Numbered from the stretch's first letter, positions 1 through 7,588 are shown. The stretch is DNA of 9,570 nt from Bacteroidaceae bacterium (GCA_017961965.1 JAGCWG010000251.1:1-9570); one strand, 5' to 3'. A program made the numbers and translations. Notes: generated by a model from the letters alone, not told the origin.

Positions 1-1
1 C

Positions 2-724
2 GGAACACGTACATATTCTGACGTATGCTCAGCCAAGGATGGCGAAGTGAGCATTACCGTTCCAGAGAAGTGTACTTACCTTTGGTTCGTGGTGATGGGT
101 GCTCCTACCAAGTATTGGTCACACTCATGGACAAGTGGAGTTGCTTCATCTAACTTTGCAGGTAATGGTGAGCAATGGCCATACGCTGTTAAGTTCAGCA
201 ATACAGATCCTTACGGAGCTGTCAGAACGTACGGCAATTATCCAGAGGATTATGTCCGTAAGGACACTACGGTTGTTATAAATGCAAGCCTTGCGTATAG
301 CGGTAGTGGCTACACAAGTGTGCGTGTGCAGTATGATATGGATGCCGTTTCACAGGCACTCGGCGTTTCTACTCAGCAGATGAAGGCAGTCGTTGTCGGC
401 AAGACAAGTGGTAAGAAGAACTACCTCCGCTTTGCAGGATTAAATACAGACGGTAAGACAGAGACAAACCGCCATACAACATCAACTTCAAGTAGCACTT
501 GTTACGGACACTGGTTCAATTCCGTTGGTAACGTCTGTGATTATGGCAGCTCATCCTATATATTTGCGGAGATGTACCCGGACAGTTATGGCTGTTATGT
601 GGGACAATATCCGGGAAGGCTTACAAGGAATAAGACTTATGTCATCCGTCAAGCTTACATTTATACGGATAATGAAGGAAAAGAATATACGGCAATACTG
701 GAGACGCATCTTACTGTTCTCTAA
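2..724 (+). CDS. C-terminal part of a probable secreted DUF4859-like protein (5' end outside the window)
   Basis: The frame is open from base 2 without a convincing start. The GTG at 47 is internal, since the open frame continues upstream of it, so this is the last ~240 residues of a longer protein. The part seen begins with a segment containing LWFVVMGAPTKYW and EQWPYAVKF. The C-terminal half has QYDMDAVSQALGVS, GHWFNSVGNVCDYG, YVGQYPGRL and TYVIRQAY. From memory these resemble DUF4859, a beta-rich domain found in large secreted Bacteroidota proteins, preceded by a segment often seen with DUF6055-type proteins. No catalytic motif is visible and the function is unknown. The end (ILETHLTVL) does not look like a T9SS C-terminal sorting domain, so export by the neighbouring T9SS is not supported. 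The next gene is more than 400 bases away behind a terminator, so this is a separate transcription unit. Coding status is secure; the family name is tentative. Confidence 0.75.
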   Translation, partial: GTRTYSDVCSAKDGEVSITVPEKCTYLWFVVMGAPTKYWSHSWTSGVASSNFAGNGEQWPYAVKFSNTDPYGAVRTYGNYPEDYVRKDTTVVINASLAYSGSGYTSVRVQYDMDAVSQALGVSTQQMKAVVVGKTSGKKNYLRFAGLNTDGKTETNRHTTSTSSSTCYGHWFNSVGNVCDYGSSSYIFAEMYPDSYGCYVGQYPGRLTRNKTYVIRQAYIYTDNEGKEYTAILETHLTVL

Positions 725-1089
725 GCCCATCCATTCTTTAGTGGCTTGACGCGATAAAGAAAAAGTGATTTTTTTCAAAAAAAATCCTTTTTCGATTAAA
801 CTATTTGAGATTTCCATTGTCTTACTAAAGAATAATCCTACAAAAAGAACTTAATATGTTTGTTTTTGTCTTGTTTTTACAGGTTATTAAGGGTTGTTCA
901 AATGGAATTGAAGGGACAATGCAAAAAATATGAATAGGTAAAGATTAAATGCGATGATTAACTATTAAGTTAACGAAAATAGACGCCGTTGTGAAACGAC
1001 GTCTATTTTTTTTATTTTAATCATATAGTAAGTATAATTCCCGTTCTTTAGTTATTATGCTCATTTACTTAGCTCTTCTTTAAAAAATG
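725..1089. other. AT-rich intergenic region between the DUF4859-like gene and porP
   Basis: No protein gene is apparent on either strand. The region holds an AT-only near-palindrome around 768-790 and a promoter-like TATGTTTG at 855-862. It also has a small hairpin with arms TTAACT/AGTTAA at 958-973 and the terminator listed separately. The terminator lies about 250 bases after the upstream stop codon, which is unusually far and leaves room for a short non-coding transcript. Confidence 0.5.
978..1016 (+). terminator. Rho-independent terminator
   Basis: A 13-base stem (978-990 with 995-1007) has one C/A mismatch and a GTGA loop, followed directly by a run of eight T. It should insulate the porP promoter from upstream transcription. 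The upstream AATAGACGCCGTT arm and its partner are clearly complementary. Confidence 0.9.
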
Positions 1090-1121
1090 TTTGGTAAAAC
1101 GACAATAAAAATGTAACTTTG
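1090..1121 (+). promoter_or_regulatory. Bacteroidota-type promoter of the porPKLMN operon
   Basis: TTTG at 1090-1093 and TAACTTTG at 1114-1121 are 20 bases apart. They match the -33 TTTG and -7 TAnnTTTG elements of the Bacteroidota primary sigma factor. Transcription would start near 1126-1129, only about 7-10 bases before the porP ATG. There is no Shine-Dalgarno sequence. Confidence 0.8.
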
Positions 1122-1135
1122 CGGTTGATTATAAT

Positions 1136-2077
1136 ATGAGAAAAAGGATTATCATCGTTTTTGCGCTTTTCACTTCCGTGGTAAAGATGGCGAATGCGCA
1201 GATGGATGTGCAGTTTGCCGACTACACATCCCTTAGGTCATATTATAATCCCGCGGTTTCTGGTACGGAAGGACAACTCAATGTGGTTGGTGCATATTCC
1301 ATGCAGATGGCTGGATATAAAGGTGCTCCTGCCACGATGTTCCTTGGTGCTGATATGCCGATTTACTTTCTGAGTCCTCGTCATGGTGGGGGATTGAGTT
1401 TCCTGAATGACGTTGTCGGTATGTTTACTACATCAAAGATAAGCCTTCAGTATGCGTACAATGTGAAGCTCGGATTGAAAAGCCGTATTGCCATAGGAGC
1501 AAACATCGGAATGATAAGTGAGAAAATAGATGGCTCTAAACTGGAACTTGAAGACACAACCGACCCTGCTTTTCCATCTTCTGCTGTCACAGGCAACTCG
1601 CTTGACTTCAACTTTGGTGTCTATTACACCATGCCTCACTTATGGGCAGGTCTTTCCGTGATGCACGCCATGCAACCTACTATAACTTGTAGTGAAAAAT
1701 ACGAATTAGAGTTCCCTCGTTCATATTATTTTATGGCTGGAAGCAATATTAAGCTAAAAAATTCGTTTATAACATTACAGCCATCCTGTATGGTGATGTC
1801 TGACCTCAAGTCATGGAGAGAAGATGTGCAATGCAAGGTTGTGTATGAATACGATGGCCGTAAGCTCTACGGAGGTCTTGGTTACAGTCCTGGAGTGTCA
1901 ACAACCTTTATGGTGGGAGGCGACTTTCATGGTGCTACGGTCGGCTATTCATATCAGATGTTCACTAATGGCATAGGAATGGTGAACGGCTCACACGAAC
2001 TGGTGGTAGGTTATCTTACCGAGCTTGACCTTTTCAAGAAGGGACGCAACCGACACAAGTCCGTCAGATGGCTGTAA
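1136..2077 (+). CDS. porP: PorP/SprF family type IX secretion system membrane protein
   Basis: This 313-residue protein starts with a signal peptide (MRKRIIIVFALFTSVVKMANA, cleavage before Q22) and is otherwise beta-strand rich. The mature protein opens with QFADYTSLRSYYNPAVSG, the typical PorP/SprF beginning in which a conserved YNPA-type motif follows the signal peptide. It ends with GSHELVVGYLTELDL followed by a basic tail, also typical. The family is predicted to be outer-membrane associated and works with the PorK/PorN ring; in F. johnsoniae SprF is needed to secrete the adhesin SprB. The order porP-K-L-M-N matches that known from Porphyromonas gingivalis, so this is likely the core-operon PorP and not one of the scattered paralogues. 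The ATG at 1136 is the only start that keeps the signal peptide. It is the first gene after the promoter at 1090-1121. Confidence 0.92.
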   Translation: MRKRIIIVFALFTSVVKMANAQMDVQFADYTSLRSYYNPAVSGTEGQLNVVGAYSMQMAGYKGAPATMFLGADMPIYFLSPRHGGGLSFLNDVVGMFTTSKISLQYAYNVKLGLKSRIAIGANIGMISEKIDGSKLELEDTTDPAFPSSAVTGNSLDFNFGVYYTMPHLWAGLSVMHAMQPTITCSEKYELEFPRSYYFMAGSNIKLKNSFITLQPSCMVMSDLKSWREDVQCKVVYEYDGRKLYGGLGYSPGVSTTFMVGGDFHGATVGYSYQMFTNGIGMVNGSHELVVGYLTELDLFKKGRNRHKSVRWL

Positions 2078-2099
2078 CTTGCATTATGAATAATGCAAG
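2078..2099 (+). other. Perfect hairpin directly after the porP stop codon
   Basis: CTTGCATTA (2078-2086) and TAATGCAAG (2091-2099) form a perfect 9-base stem with a TGAA loop. The first stem base follows the porP stop codon immediately. No T-run follows, so it is not an ordinary terminator. It could protect or process the 3' end of the porP message. The heptamer tract starts at the next base. Confidence 0.75.
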
Positions 2100-2134
2100 A
2101 GTTAAAAGTTAAAAAATAAAAGTTAAAAGTTGGA
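2100..2134 (+). repeat. Tandem heptamer tract (AGTTAAA type), porP-porK gap
   Basis: Five consecutive 7-base units read AGTTAAA, AGTTAAA, AAATAAA, AGTTAAA and AGTTGGA. The last is degenerate. The same family appears at 3661-3691, 3790-3820, 7497-7538 and 9316-9336. Confidence 0.8.
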
Positions 2135-2206
2135 TATTACTTGTATTCCATGTTGGCTACAAGAACTCCCAACTATTCAAGTTTGAAAAAAGATCTAGAT
2201 ATCAGG

Positions 2207-3655
2207 ATGAATAAGAGTGTAGCAATAACAGCATTGTTCACAGTATGTGTGACGACCTTGTCTCTTTCGTTACATTCCTGTTTCTCTGCTCAGGGTAACA
2301 TGAACGCAATGGGTGGCGAGGTCACTGGTGTGGGTGGTTTGGCTATCACTGAGCCAGCTCCATACGGAATGGTGCTCGTTAAGCGCGGTTCGCTCAAGAT
2401 GGGTTCTGAAACGACAGATACATTGTGGGGTAAGGATATGCCTTCACGCGAGATTTCGGTGGATGCTTTCTGGATGGATGAGAAGGAAGTAACTAATGCC
2501 ATGTACCGTCAGTTCGTATTCTGGGTACGTGACTCAATTATCCGTACTCGTCTTGCTGACCCTAACTATGGTGGCGACGAGTCATTCGTCATAGATACAG
2601 ATAAGAATGGTGATCCAATAAAGCCACATATCAACTGGAACAAGGCAATTCCTCGTAATCCTGACGAAGAACAGAAGAGAGCTATCGAGAGTATCTATAC
2701 CACCCATCCTTTCACAGGTGAGAAGATGCTTGACGCTAAGCAACTGAACTATCGCTATGAGGTGTATGACTACAAGATGGCAGCCATGCGTAAGTATCGT
2801 CTCGACCCTACGGAGCGTAATCTCAATACTGACGTTGATGTTGACCCGGAGGAGGTTGTGATGATTAGCAAGGACACAGCATACGTTGATGAGGCAGGAC
2901 TTATTCACCGTGAGACAATTACACGTCCTCTGTCAAGTCACTGGGACTTTGTGAATACATATATAGTAAACGTATATCCTGATACTACATGCTGGATTAA
3001 CGACTTCCAGAATGCAGAGAACGAGATATACATGCGTCTCTATTTTACTCATGCCAACTTCAATGATTATCCTGTGGTTGGTGTAAACTGGGAACAGGCA
3101 AACGCTTTCTGCAATTGGCGAACAGACTTCCTTATCAAAGGTCTTGGTCCTTCTGCTAAGTTCATCCAGCGTTACCGTCTCCCTACTGAGGCAGAATGGG
3201 AATACGCTGCCCGTGGTAAGAGTGGCAATGAGCTACCTTGGGAGCAGGATGGCGTGGCAAGTGACAAGGGATGCTTCTATGCAAACTTCAAACCAGACAG
3301 AGGTAACTATACAAAGGATGGTAACCTTATCACGTCAAAGGTGGGAATCTATAGTGCTAATAGCAATGGTCTCTACGATATGGCTGGTAATGTGGCAGAG
3401 TGGACGAGTAATGTCTATACAGAAGCAGGAATACTCTCAATGAGTGATATGAACCCAACGCTTAATTACAATGCTGCAAAGGAAGACCCTTATGCATTGA
3501 AGAAGAAGAGCGTTCGTGGTGGTTCGTGGAAAGACCCAGAGAGTTTCATCAAGTCTGCTTGGCGTACAAGCGAATACCAGAACGTAGGACGTTCTTTCAT
3601 TGGTTTCCGTTGTGTGAGAAGTCAGGTGGGAACAGCAACAAGAGCGAGAAGATAA
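2207..3655 (+). CDS. porK: PorK/GldK type IX secretion system lipoprotein (FGE-like fold)
   Basis: The chosen ATG gives 482 residues, near the usual PorK size, and places a lipoprotein signal at the N-terminus: MNKSVAITALFTVCVTTLSL, then lipobox LHSC with the lipidated Cys25. The TTG at 2141 or ATG at 2150 would put extra polar residues ahead of this signal. The body has the formylglycine-generating-enzyme (sulfatase-modifying factor) fold: GSLKMGSE near residue 60, FWMDEKEVTNAMYRQF, RLPTEAEWEYAARG near 324-337, NGLYDMAGNVAEW near 387-400, VRGGSW near 435 and GFRCVR near 470. Where active FGEs have the catalytic cysteine pair this protein reads SAWRTSEY, so it is probably structural. Known PorK forms a periplasmic ring with PorN, anchored to the outer membrane by the lipid. 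The gap to porP is 129 bases, with no promoter seen. Confidence 0.93.
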   Translation: MNKSVAITALFTVCVTTLSLSLHSCFSAQGNMNAMGGEVTGVGGLAITEPAPYGMVLVKRGSLKMGSETTDTLWGKDMPSREISVDAFWMDEKEVTNAMYRQFVFWVRDSIIRTRLADPNYGGDESFVIDTDKNGDPIKPHINWNKAIPRNPDEEQKRAIESIYTTHPFTGEKMLDAKQLNYRYEVYDYKMAAMRKYRLDPTERNLNTDVDVDPEEVVMISKDTAYVDEAGLIHRETITRPLSSHWDFVNTYIVNVYPDTTCWINDFQNAENEIYMRLYFTHANFNDYPVVGVNWEQANAFCNWRTDFLIKGLGPSAKFIQRYRLPTEAEWEYAARGKSGNELPWEQDGVASDKGCFYANFKPDRGNYTKDGNLITSKVGIYSANSNGLYDMAGNVAEWTSNVYTEAGILSMSDMNPTLNYNAAKEDPYALKKKSVRGGSWKDPESFIKSAWRTSEYQNVGRSFIGFRCVRSQVGTATRARR

Positions 3656-3660
3656 TAAAG

Positions 3661-3820
3661 AATGAAGAATTAAGAATAAAGAATGAAGAATAGGGAATGG
3701 CATTTGCAAATATTCAGTCTTTAGTCGAAATTCTTCTAAACATAGTAAACCATGAATGAATTGTGAATGGCATGACGATATTTTTTTAGATTCTTCATTC
3801 CTCATTCTTCATTCTTCATT
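3661..3820 (+). repeat. Inverted pair of heptamer tracts in the porK-porL gap
   Basis: The left arm 3661-3691 is AATGAAG, AATTAAG, AATAAAG, AATGAAG, AAT. The right arm 3790-3820 is the reverse complement of the same repeat type. Both arms are 31 bases and match at 28 of 31 positions, so the porPKLMN message could fold into a long stem around 98 bases (3692-3789). The enclosed part holds two copies of GAATGGCAT (3695-3703 and 3765-3773) and the palindrome ATTTGCAAAT (3702-3711). The arrangement could be a small miniature-transposon-like insertion or an RNA processing element; no target-site duplication was identified. Confidence 0.8.
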
Positions 3821-3830
3821 TAATAAAGCG

Positions 3831-4754
3831 ATGGCAAAGAAATATAAGTTATCAGGTATCCAGAAATGGATGGATAGTCAGAAGGGTCAGACATTCCTGA
3901 ACTTCGCATATAGTTGGGGTGCATCCGTCGTAATCCTCGGTGCATTATTCAAGCTTACCCATATCAGTGGTGCAGATATCATGCTGTTCCTCGGAATGGG
4001 TACTGAGGTTATCGTGTTCTTCCTTGCAGGTTTTGAACATCAGACGGCCATTGGTGAGGATGTGGATAATGCTGCTGAAGATGCACGTAACGCCATCTTT
4101 ACAGACGAGACGGCAGAGGCACTTGCAAAGGCTGCTGCCAACATGGGTAATGCTCCTGCTGGCGGAACTGTCTATGTAGGTGGTGGTGTTCCTTACTCAG
4201 GCGAGAGTGCTCCTGCTGCTGGTGGTACGGTTGTCGTAGGTGGCGGTGGTGCAGGTATCTCTGAGGAAACAGCGGCTGCTCTTGCCAATGCGGCTGCAAA
4301 TCTCAGTAATGCTGGTGCTGCAGGTTCTTCTGCTCCAAGCAATGCTTCTGTTTCTCCAACACCTGTGACTATTGTCAATGCTGCAGAGCTTGCAGAGAAT
4401 ATATCTACTGCTTCTGCACCAGTTATTCAGGCGGCTCAGTTCCAGGGCATGACTCCTGATATGCAGAAGGCTACAACAGCATACGTTCAGCAACTCACAG
4501 ACCTCACTGAAACACTCAAGAAGGTGGCAGAGCAGAGTGCACGTCTCACTCGCGATTCAGAGGAGATGGAGAATATGAACCGTACACTTACAGGTATCAA
4601 TCGCTTCTACGAGCTTCAGCTTAAGAGCGTAGGCTCACAGTCTGCTACTATTGATGATGTTAACGAACAGACCAAGCGTCTTGCTTCTCAGCTCCAGGAG
4701 TTGAATGAGGTATATGCCAAGATGGTTGAGGCTTTGAAAATGAAAATAAGTTAA
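3831..4754 (+). CDS. porL: PorL/GldL type IX secretion system motor subunit
   Basis: The 307-residue protein starts at MAKKYKLSG. An in-frame ATG at 3756 would prepend a translation of the repeat right arm (SSFLILHSSF), so it is not used here. Two hydrophobic helices sit near residues 25-45 and 48-67. Lys41 and His44 lie at the end of helix 1, and Glu59 in helix 2 (GTEVIVFF) corresponds to the membrane-buried, essential glutamate of GldL/PorL. PorL and PorM form the inner-membrane, proton-driven motor of the T9SS. The cytoplasmic part has an Ala/Gly-rich insert (about 90-165) with an internal duplication: TDETAEALAKAAANMGNA at 91-108 and SEETAAALANAAANLSNA at 144-161, plus two GGTVxVGGG motifs at 111-119 and 131-139. 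A probable coiled coil fills about 225-305. It lies 175 bases after porK and 5 bases before porM. Confidence 0.93.
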   Translation: MAKKYKLSGIQKWMDSQKGQTFLNFAYSWGASVVILGALFKLTHISGADIMLFLGMGTEVIVFFLAGFEHQTAIGEDVDNAAEDARNAIFTDETAEALAKAAANMGNAPAGGTVYVGGGVPYSGESAPAAGGTVVVGGGGAGISEETAAALANAAANLSNAGAAGSSAPSNASVSPTPVTIVNAAELAENISTASAPVIQAAQFQGMTPDMQKATTAYVQQLTDLTETLKKVAEQSARLTRDSEEMENMNRTLTGINRFYELQLKSVGSQSATIDDVNEQTKRLASQLQELNEVYAKMVEALKMKIS

Positions 4755-4759
4755 GTCGG

Positions 4760-6304
4760 ATGGCAAAGAAGAAGATAACACCGCGTCAGAAGATGATCAA
4801 TCTGATGTATGTCGTTCTTATGGCTATGCTTGCCATGAACGTCAGTTCAGATGTGCTCAAGGGCTTCACGCTTGTGGATGAGAGTCTCAATCGCTCGAAG
4901 GATAACTCAAACCTTCAGAATGAGGCAATCTATAAGGCGCTGGATGCTGCCATGAAGCAGAATCCAGAGAAGACTCGTGAGTGGTATAATAAGGCACAAA
5001 AGGTTCGTGCCCTCTCTGACTCACTCTATAATCTCTCTGAACGCCTCAAGATACAAATTGTGAAGGAGGCTGACGGTGATGATGGCGACATTCATAATAT
5101 CAGTAGCCGTGACAACCTTGAGGCTGCTACTCACGTCATGCTTGCTCCGGGAAGCGGTCAGGGTGGTAAGCTCAAGGCATCTATCGACACTTTCCGCGAG
5201 AGCATACTTAAGATGATAAATGACTCCGTACAGCATCGCATCATAAGCGATAATCTTACTACGGAAGTTCCATCTTCAGCCATGAATCTTGGCAAGAACT
5301 GGCAGGAGTATATGTTTGAGAACACACCTGTCGTTGCGGCGGTAACTCTTCTTACCAAACTGCAGACGGATGTAAAGCATGCAGAGAGTCAGGTGCTCCA
5401 TCAGCTTGTATCTAATATTGACGTCAAGGATGTGCGTGTTAACCAGATTAGCGCATTCGTAATCCCCGAGTCAAAGACGGTGGTACGCGGTGGCAAGTTT
5501 ACGGCAGAGATTGTAATGGCGGCTGTTGATACTACGCAGCGACCAGATATCTATGTAGGTAACACCCTTCTCAAGGCTTCAAACGGACATTATGAAACTG
5601 TGTGCAGTTCTATTGGTGATTTCAATCTGAACGGCTACATAGTGATGAGAAATGGTAATGGCGAGATTATCAAGCGTGAGTTCAGTCAGCCATATACGGT
5701 TGTTGAACCATCTGCTACGGTGTCTGCCACAATGATGAATATGCTTTATGCAGGTTACACAAACCCTATCAGCGTCAGTGTACCTGGTGTTCCTGCTAAT
5801 AAGATAAATGTGTCAATGACCAACGGCTCACTTACCAAGAAAGGTGACGGTAAGTATGTTGCGGTACCTTCAAAGGTGGGAACAGATGTCGTTTTTACTG
5901 TGACAGCCATGAACGAAGGACGTTCACAGGAGATGGGTAAGTTCACTTTCAAGGTGCGTAAGTTGCCAGACCCGACAGGTTACCTCCAGTGTGGTGATAC
6001 ACGTTTCAAGGGTGGTCGTATCTCTAAGCAAATGCTTCTTGCCGCTGGTTCTGTAAGCGCAGCTATTGATGATGGTTTGTTGGATATACCATTCCGTGTA
6101 GTCGGTTTTGAAACAGTCTTTGTTGACAATATGGGAAATGCAGTTCCAGAAGTCAGCAATTCTGCCAACTTTACATCCAACCAGATTGCACGAATCCGTC
6201 AGCTTAGTAGAGGTAAGCTCTTTAATATATCACGAATTAAGTGTATAGGTCCTGATGGTATTGAGAGAACGCTTACTTCACCTGTTGAAGTAATTATAAA
6301 CTAA
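4760..6304 (+). CDS. porM: PorM/GldM type IX secretion system motor and periplasmic shaft protein
   Basis: The 514-residue protein begins MAKKKITPRQKMINLMYVVL. It has one transmembrane helix near residues 12-32 and a long periplasmic part. The short N-terminus carries Arg9 in PRQKMINLMY; in GldM this conserved segment packs against the GldL helices, and the arginine is thought to face the GldL glutamate. The family folds into four periplasmic domains, the first mostly helical and the other three beta-rich. This fits what is seen: a helical half up to about 215 (for example SLNRSKDNSNLQNEAIYKALDAAM), then beta-type sequence (SAFVIPESKTVVRGGKFTAEI) to the end. PorM dimers reach from the inner membrane to the PorK/PorN ring and transmit movement. 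Length is close to P. gingivalis PorM. The start is 5 bases after the porL stop, so the two are probably translationally coupled. Confidence 0.95.
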   Translation: MAKKKITPRQKMINLMYVVLMAMLAMNVSSDVLKGFTLVDESLNRSKDNSNLQNEAIYKALDAAMKQNPEKTREWYNKAQKVRALSDSLYNLSERLKIQIVKEADGDDGDIHNISSRDNLEAATHVMLAPGSGQGGKLKASIDTFRESILKMINDSVQHRIISDNLTTEVPSSAMNLGKNWQEYMFENTPVVAAVTLLTKLQTDVKHAESQVLHQLVSNIDVKDVRVNQISAFVIPESKTVVRGGKFTAEIVMAAVDTTQRPDIYVGNTLLKASNGHYETVCSSIGDFNLNGYIVMRNGNGEIIKREFSQPYTVVEPSATVSATMMNMLYAGYTNPISVSVPGVPANKINVSMTNGSLTKKGDGKYVAVPSKVGTDVVFTVTAMNEGRSQEMGKFTFKVRKLPDPTGYLQCGDTRFKGGRISKQMLLAAGSVSAAIDDGLLDIPFRVVGFETVFVDNMGNAVPEVSNSANFTSNQIARIRQLSRGKLFNISRIKCIGPDGIERTLTSPVEVIIN

Positions 6305-6387
6305 GATATTTAAGTTTTCTTCCTCGTAGTTAAGTGGAGATATATTAAAATCTTTTCTTTTCTACTTTGAAAATGTAACTCTAAGAT

Positions 6388-7485
6388 ATGAAGAAGATAT
6401 TGTTTTTACTTGCGGTAATGTTTTTCCATTGCTCCGTACTTACTGTCATGGCTCAGCCACAGAGGAGTAGGGTGCAGAACAACCGTAACACGACAAGACG
6501 TAACAATACAACAGGCAGGGCACAGAATGTTACTCCGGCAATAAGTCGTGCCGACCTTATGTTCCCAACAGCGGTAGCTATGCCTGAGGAGGTTGTGTGG
6601 AGACGTGACCTTTACCGTTCTCTCGACTTGAAGGAGGATGCAAATGCGGCTCTCTACTATCCAGTGCAGCCACAGGGTAAGCAGGTTAATCTGTTCACAC
6701 TTTTGTTCCGTCTTTTCAGTACGGGTAAGCTTCCTGTATATGAGTATAATCTTGATGGCTTTGAGGATTTCTCTCCAGAAAAGAGAATGCACTTCAAGGA
6801 CTTCCTTGAAAAGTACAGCATATATTATGAGTTGCAGGGTAATACCTACAAGATTGATGATGCGGACATTCCTTCTGCTGAGGTTCTTCGCTACTATGTG
6901 AAGGAAAGCAGCTATTATGACCAGAATACCGCTACATATCATAGTCGTGTGACAGCTATTTGTCCTGTGCTCATGCGTTCGGATTTTGGTGATGAACTTA
7001 CGCCTTATCCTTTGTTCTGGGTAAAGTATGATGACGTAGCAACATATCTGAGTGGGCACATGGTCATGACTTCCAACGTTAACAATGCTGCTAAGATGTC
7101 ATCTGCTGATTTCTTTGCCACAAACCATTATAAGGGAAAGATTTACCTTACCAACAATATGCAGGGTAAGTCGCTTCAAGAGATGGTTGTAGCTGATAGT
7201 ACCGGTAACAAGCAAGCTGGTCTTGCAAAGGCACAGGATAAGATTGAAAAGGAGATGGCAGACTTTGAGAAGCATATTTGGACAACACCTGTCGATTCTG
7301 TTGAGCTTGCACGTCGAGACAGCATCGCCAAGCTACAGATGAAAAAGAAAGTTGTTGTGACAAATACTCGTCGAGGACAGACTTCTACAGGTAATGCTAC
7401 AGTGCAGAATTCTACCAAGAAAGAAAAGGCACCAAAGTCTTCTTCGTCAGGTCCACGCATATCTGCACGACGTCAGAGACACTAA
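6388..7485 (+). CDS. porN: PorN/GldN type IX secretion system periplasmic protein
   Basis: The 365-residue protein has a signal peptide (MKKILFLLAVMFFHCSVLTVMA, cleavage before Q23). A basic, Asn/Arg/Thr-rich linker follows (about 23-50), then the conserved GldN/PorN domain. That domain contains AMPEEVVWRRDLYRSLDL, NAALYYPVQP, LFRLFSTGKLPVYEY, YYVKESSYYDQ, AICPVLMRSDFG and YPLFWVKYDDVATYL. PorN binds the PorK lipoprotein, forming the periplasmic ring, and contacts the PorM tip. The last 45 or so residues form a basic, low-complexity tail (KKKVVVTNTRRGQ through GPRISARRQRH). The gap from porM is 83 bases. It holds TACTTTG at about 6362-6368, one base short of a TAnnTTTG box, so a weak internal promoter is possible but not claimed. 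This is the last gene of the operon. Confidence 0.94.
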   Translation: MKKILFLLAVMFFHCSVLTVMAQPQRSRVQNNRNTTRRNNTTGRAQNVTPAISRADLMFPTAVAMPEEVVWRRDLYRSLDLKEDANAALYYPVQPQGKQVNLFTLLFRLFSTGKLPVYEYNLDGFEDFSPEKRMHFKDFLEKYSIYYELQGNTYKIDDADIPSAEVLRYYVKESSYYDQNTATYHSRVTAICPVLMRSDFGDELTPYPLFWVKYDDVATYLSGHMVMTSNVNNAAKMSSADFFATNHYKGKIYLTNNMQGKSLQEMVVADSTGNKQAGLAKAQDKIEKEMADFEKHIWTTPVDSVELARRDSIAKLQMKKKVVVTNTRRGQTSTGNATVQNSTKKEKAPKSSSSGPRISARRQRH

Positions 7486-7496
7486 CCACTTCGTGG
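7486..7496 (+). other. Small hairpin directly after the porN stop codon
   Basis: CCAC (7486-7489) and GTGG (7493-7496) flank TTC. The stem is only four bases, so it is weak alone. Its position matches the hairpin after porP: it begins at the first base after the stop codon and is followed at once by a heptamer tract. Confidence 0.4.
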
Positions 7497-7538
7497 AGTT
7501 AAAAGTTAAAAATTAAAAGTTAAGAGTTAAGAATTAAG
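7497..7538 (+). repeat. Tandem heptamer tract (AGTTAAA type) after porN
   Basis: Six uninterrupted 7-base units read AGTTAAA twice, AATTAAA, AGTTAAG twice and AATTAAG. This is the cleanest tract in the window. It lies between the porN stop and the operon terminator, so it should be transcribed in the 3' untranslated region. Confidence 0.9.
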
Positions 7539-7588
7539 ATTTTGATTCTTTATAACGCATAACCCCTATAATATATATAATAAAAGGT

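Noticed and set aside
2141..2206. TTG at 2141 or ATG at 2150 as the PorK start
   Set aside because: These place about 20 polar residues before the lipoprotein signal. The ATG at 2207 gives a normal signal peptide with lipobox LHSC.
3756..3830. Upstream ATG at 3756 extending PorL by 25 residues
   Set aside because: The added residues are a translation of the inverted heptamer tract (SSFLILHSSF), not protein sequence. MAKKYKLSG at 3831 matches the family start and gives the expected length.
6340..6387. Promoter in front of porN
   Set aside because: TACTTTG near 6362 is one base short of TAnnTTTG and no TTTG was found at the proper distance. Read-through from porM is simpler.
6406..7059. 217-codon minus-strand reading frame opposite porN
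   Set aside because: It lies wholly within the confident porN gene. Its product is rich in Cys, His and Arg, has no recognisable motif, and looks like an antisense shadow.
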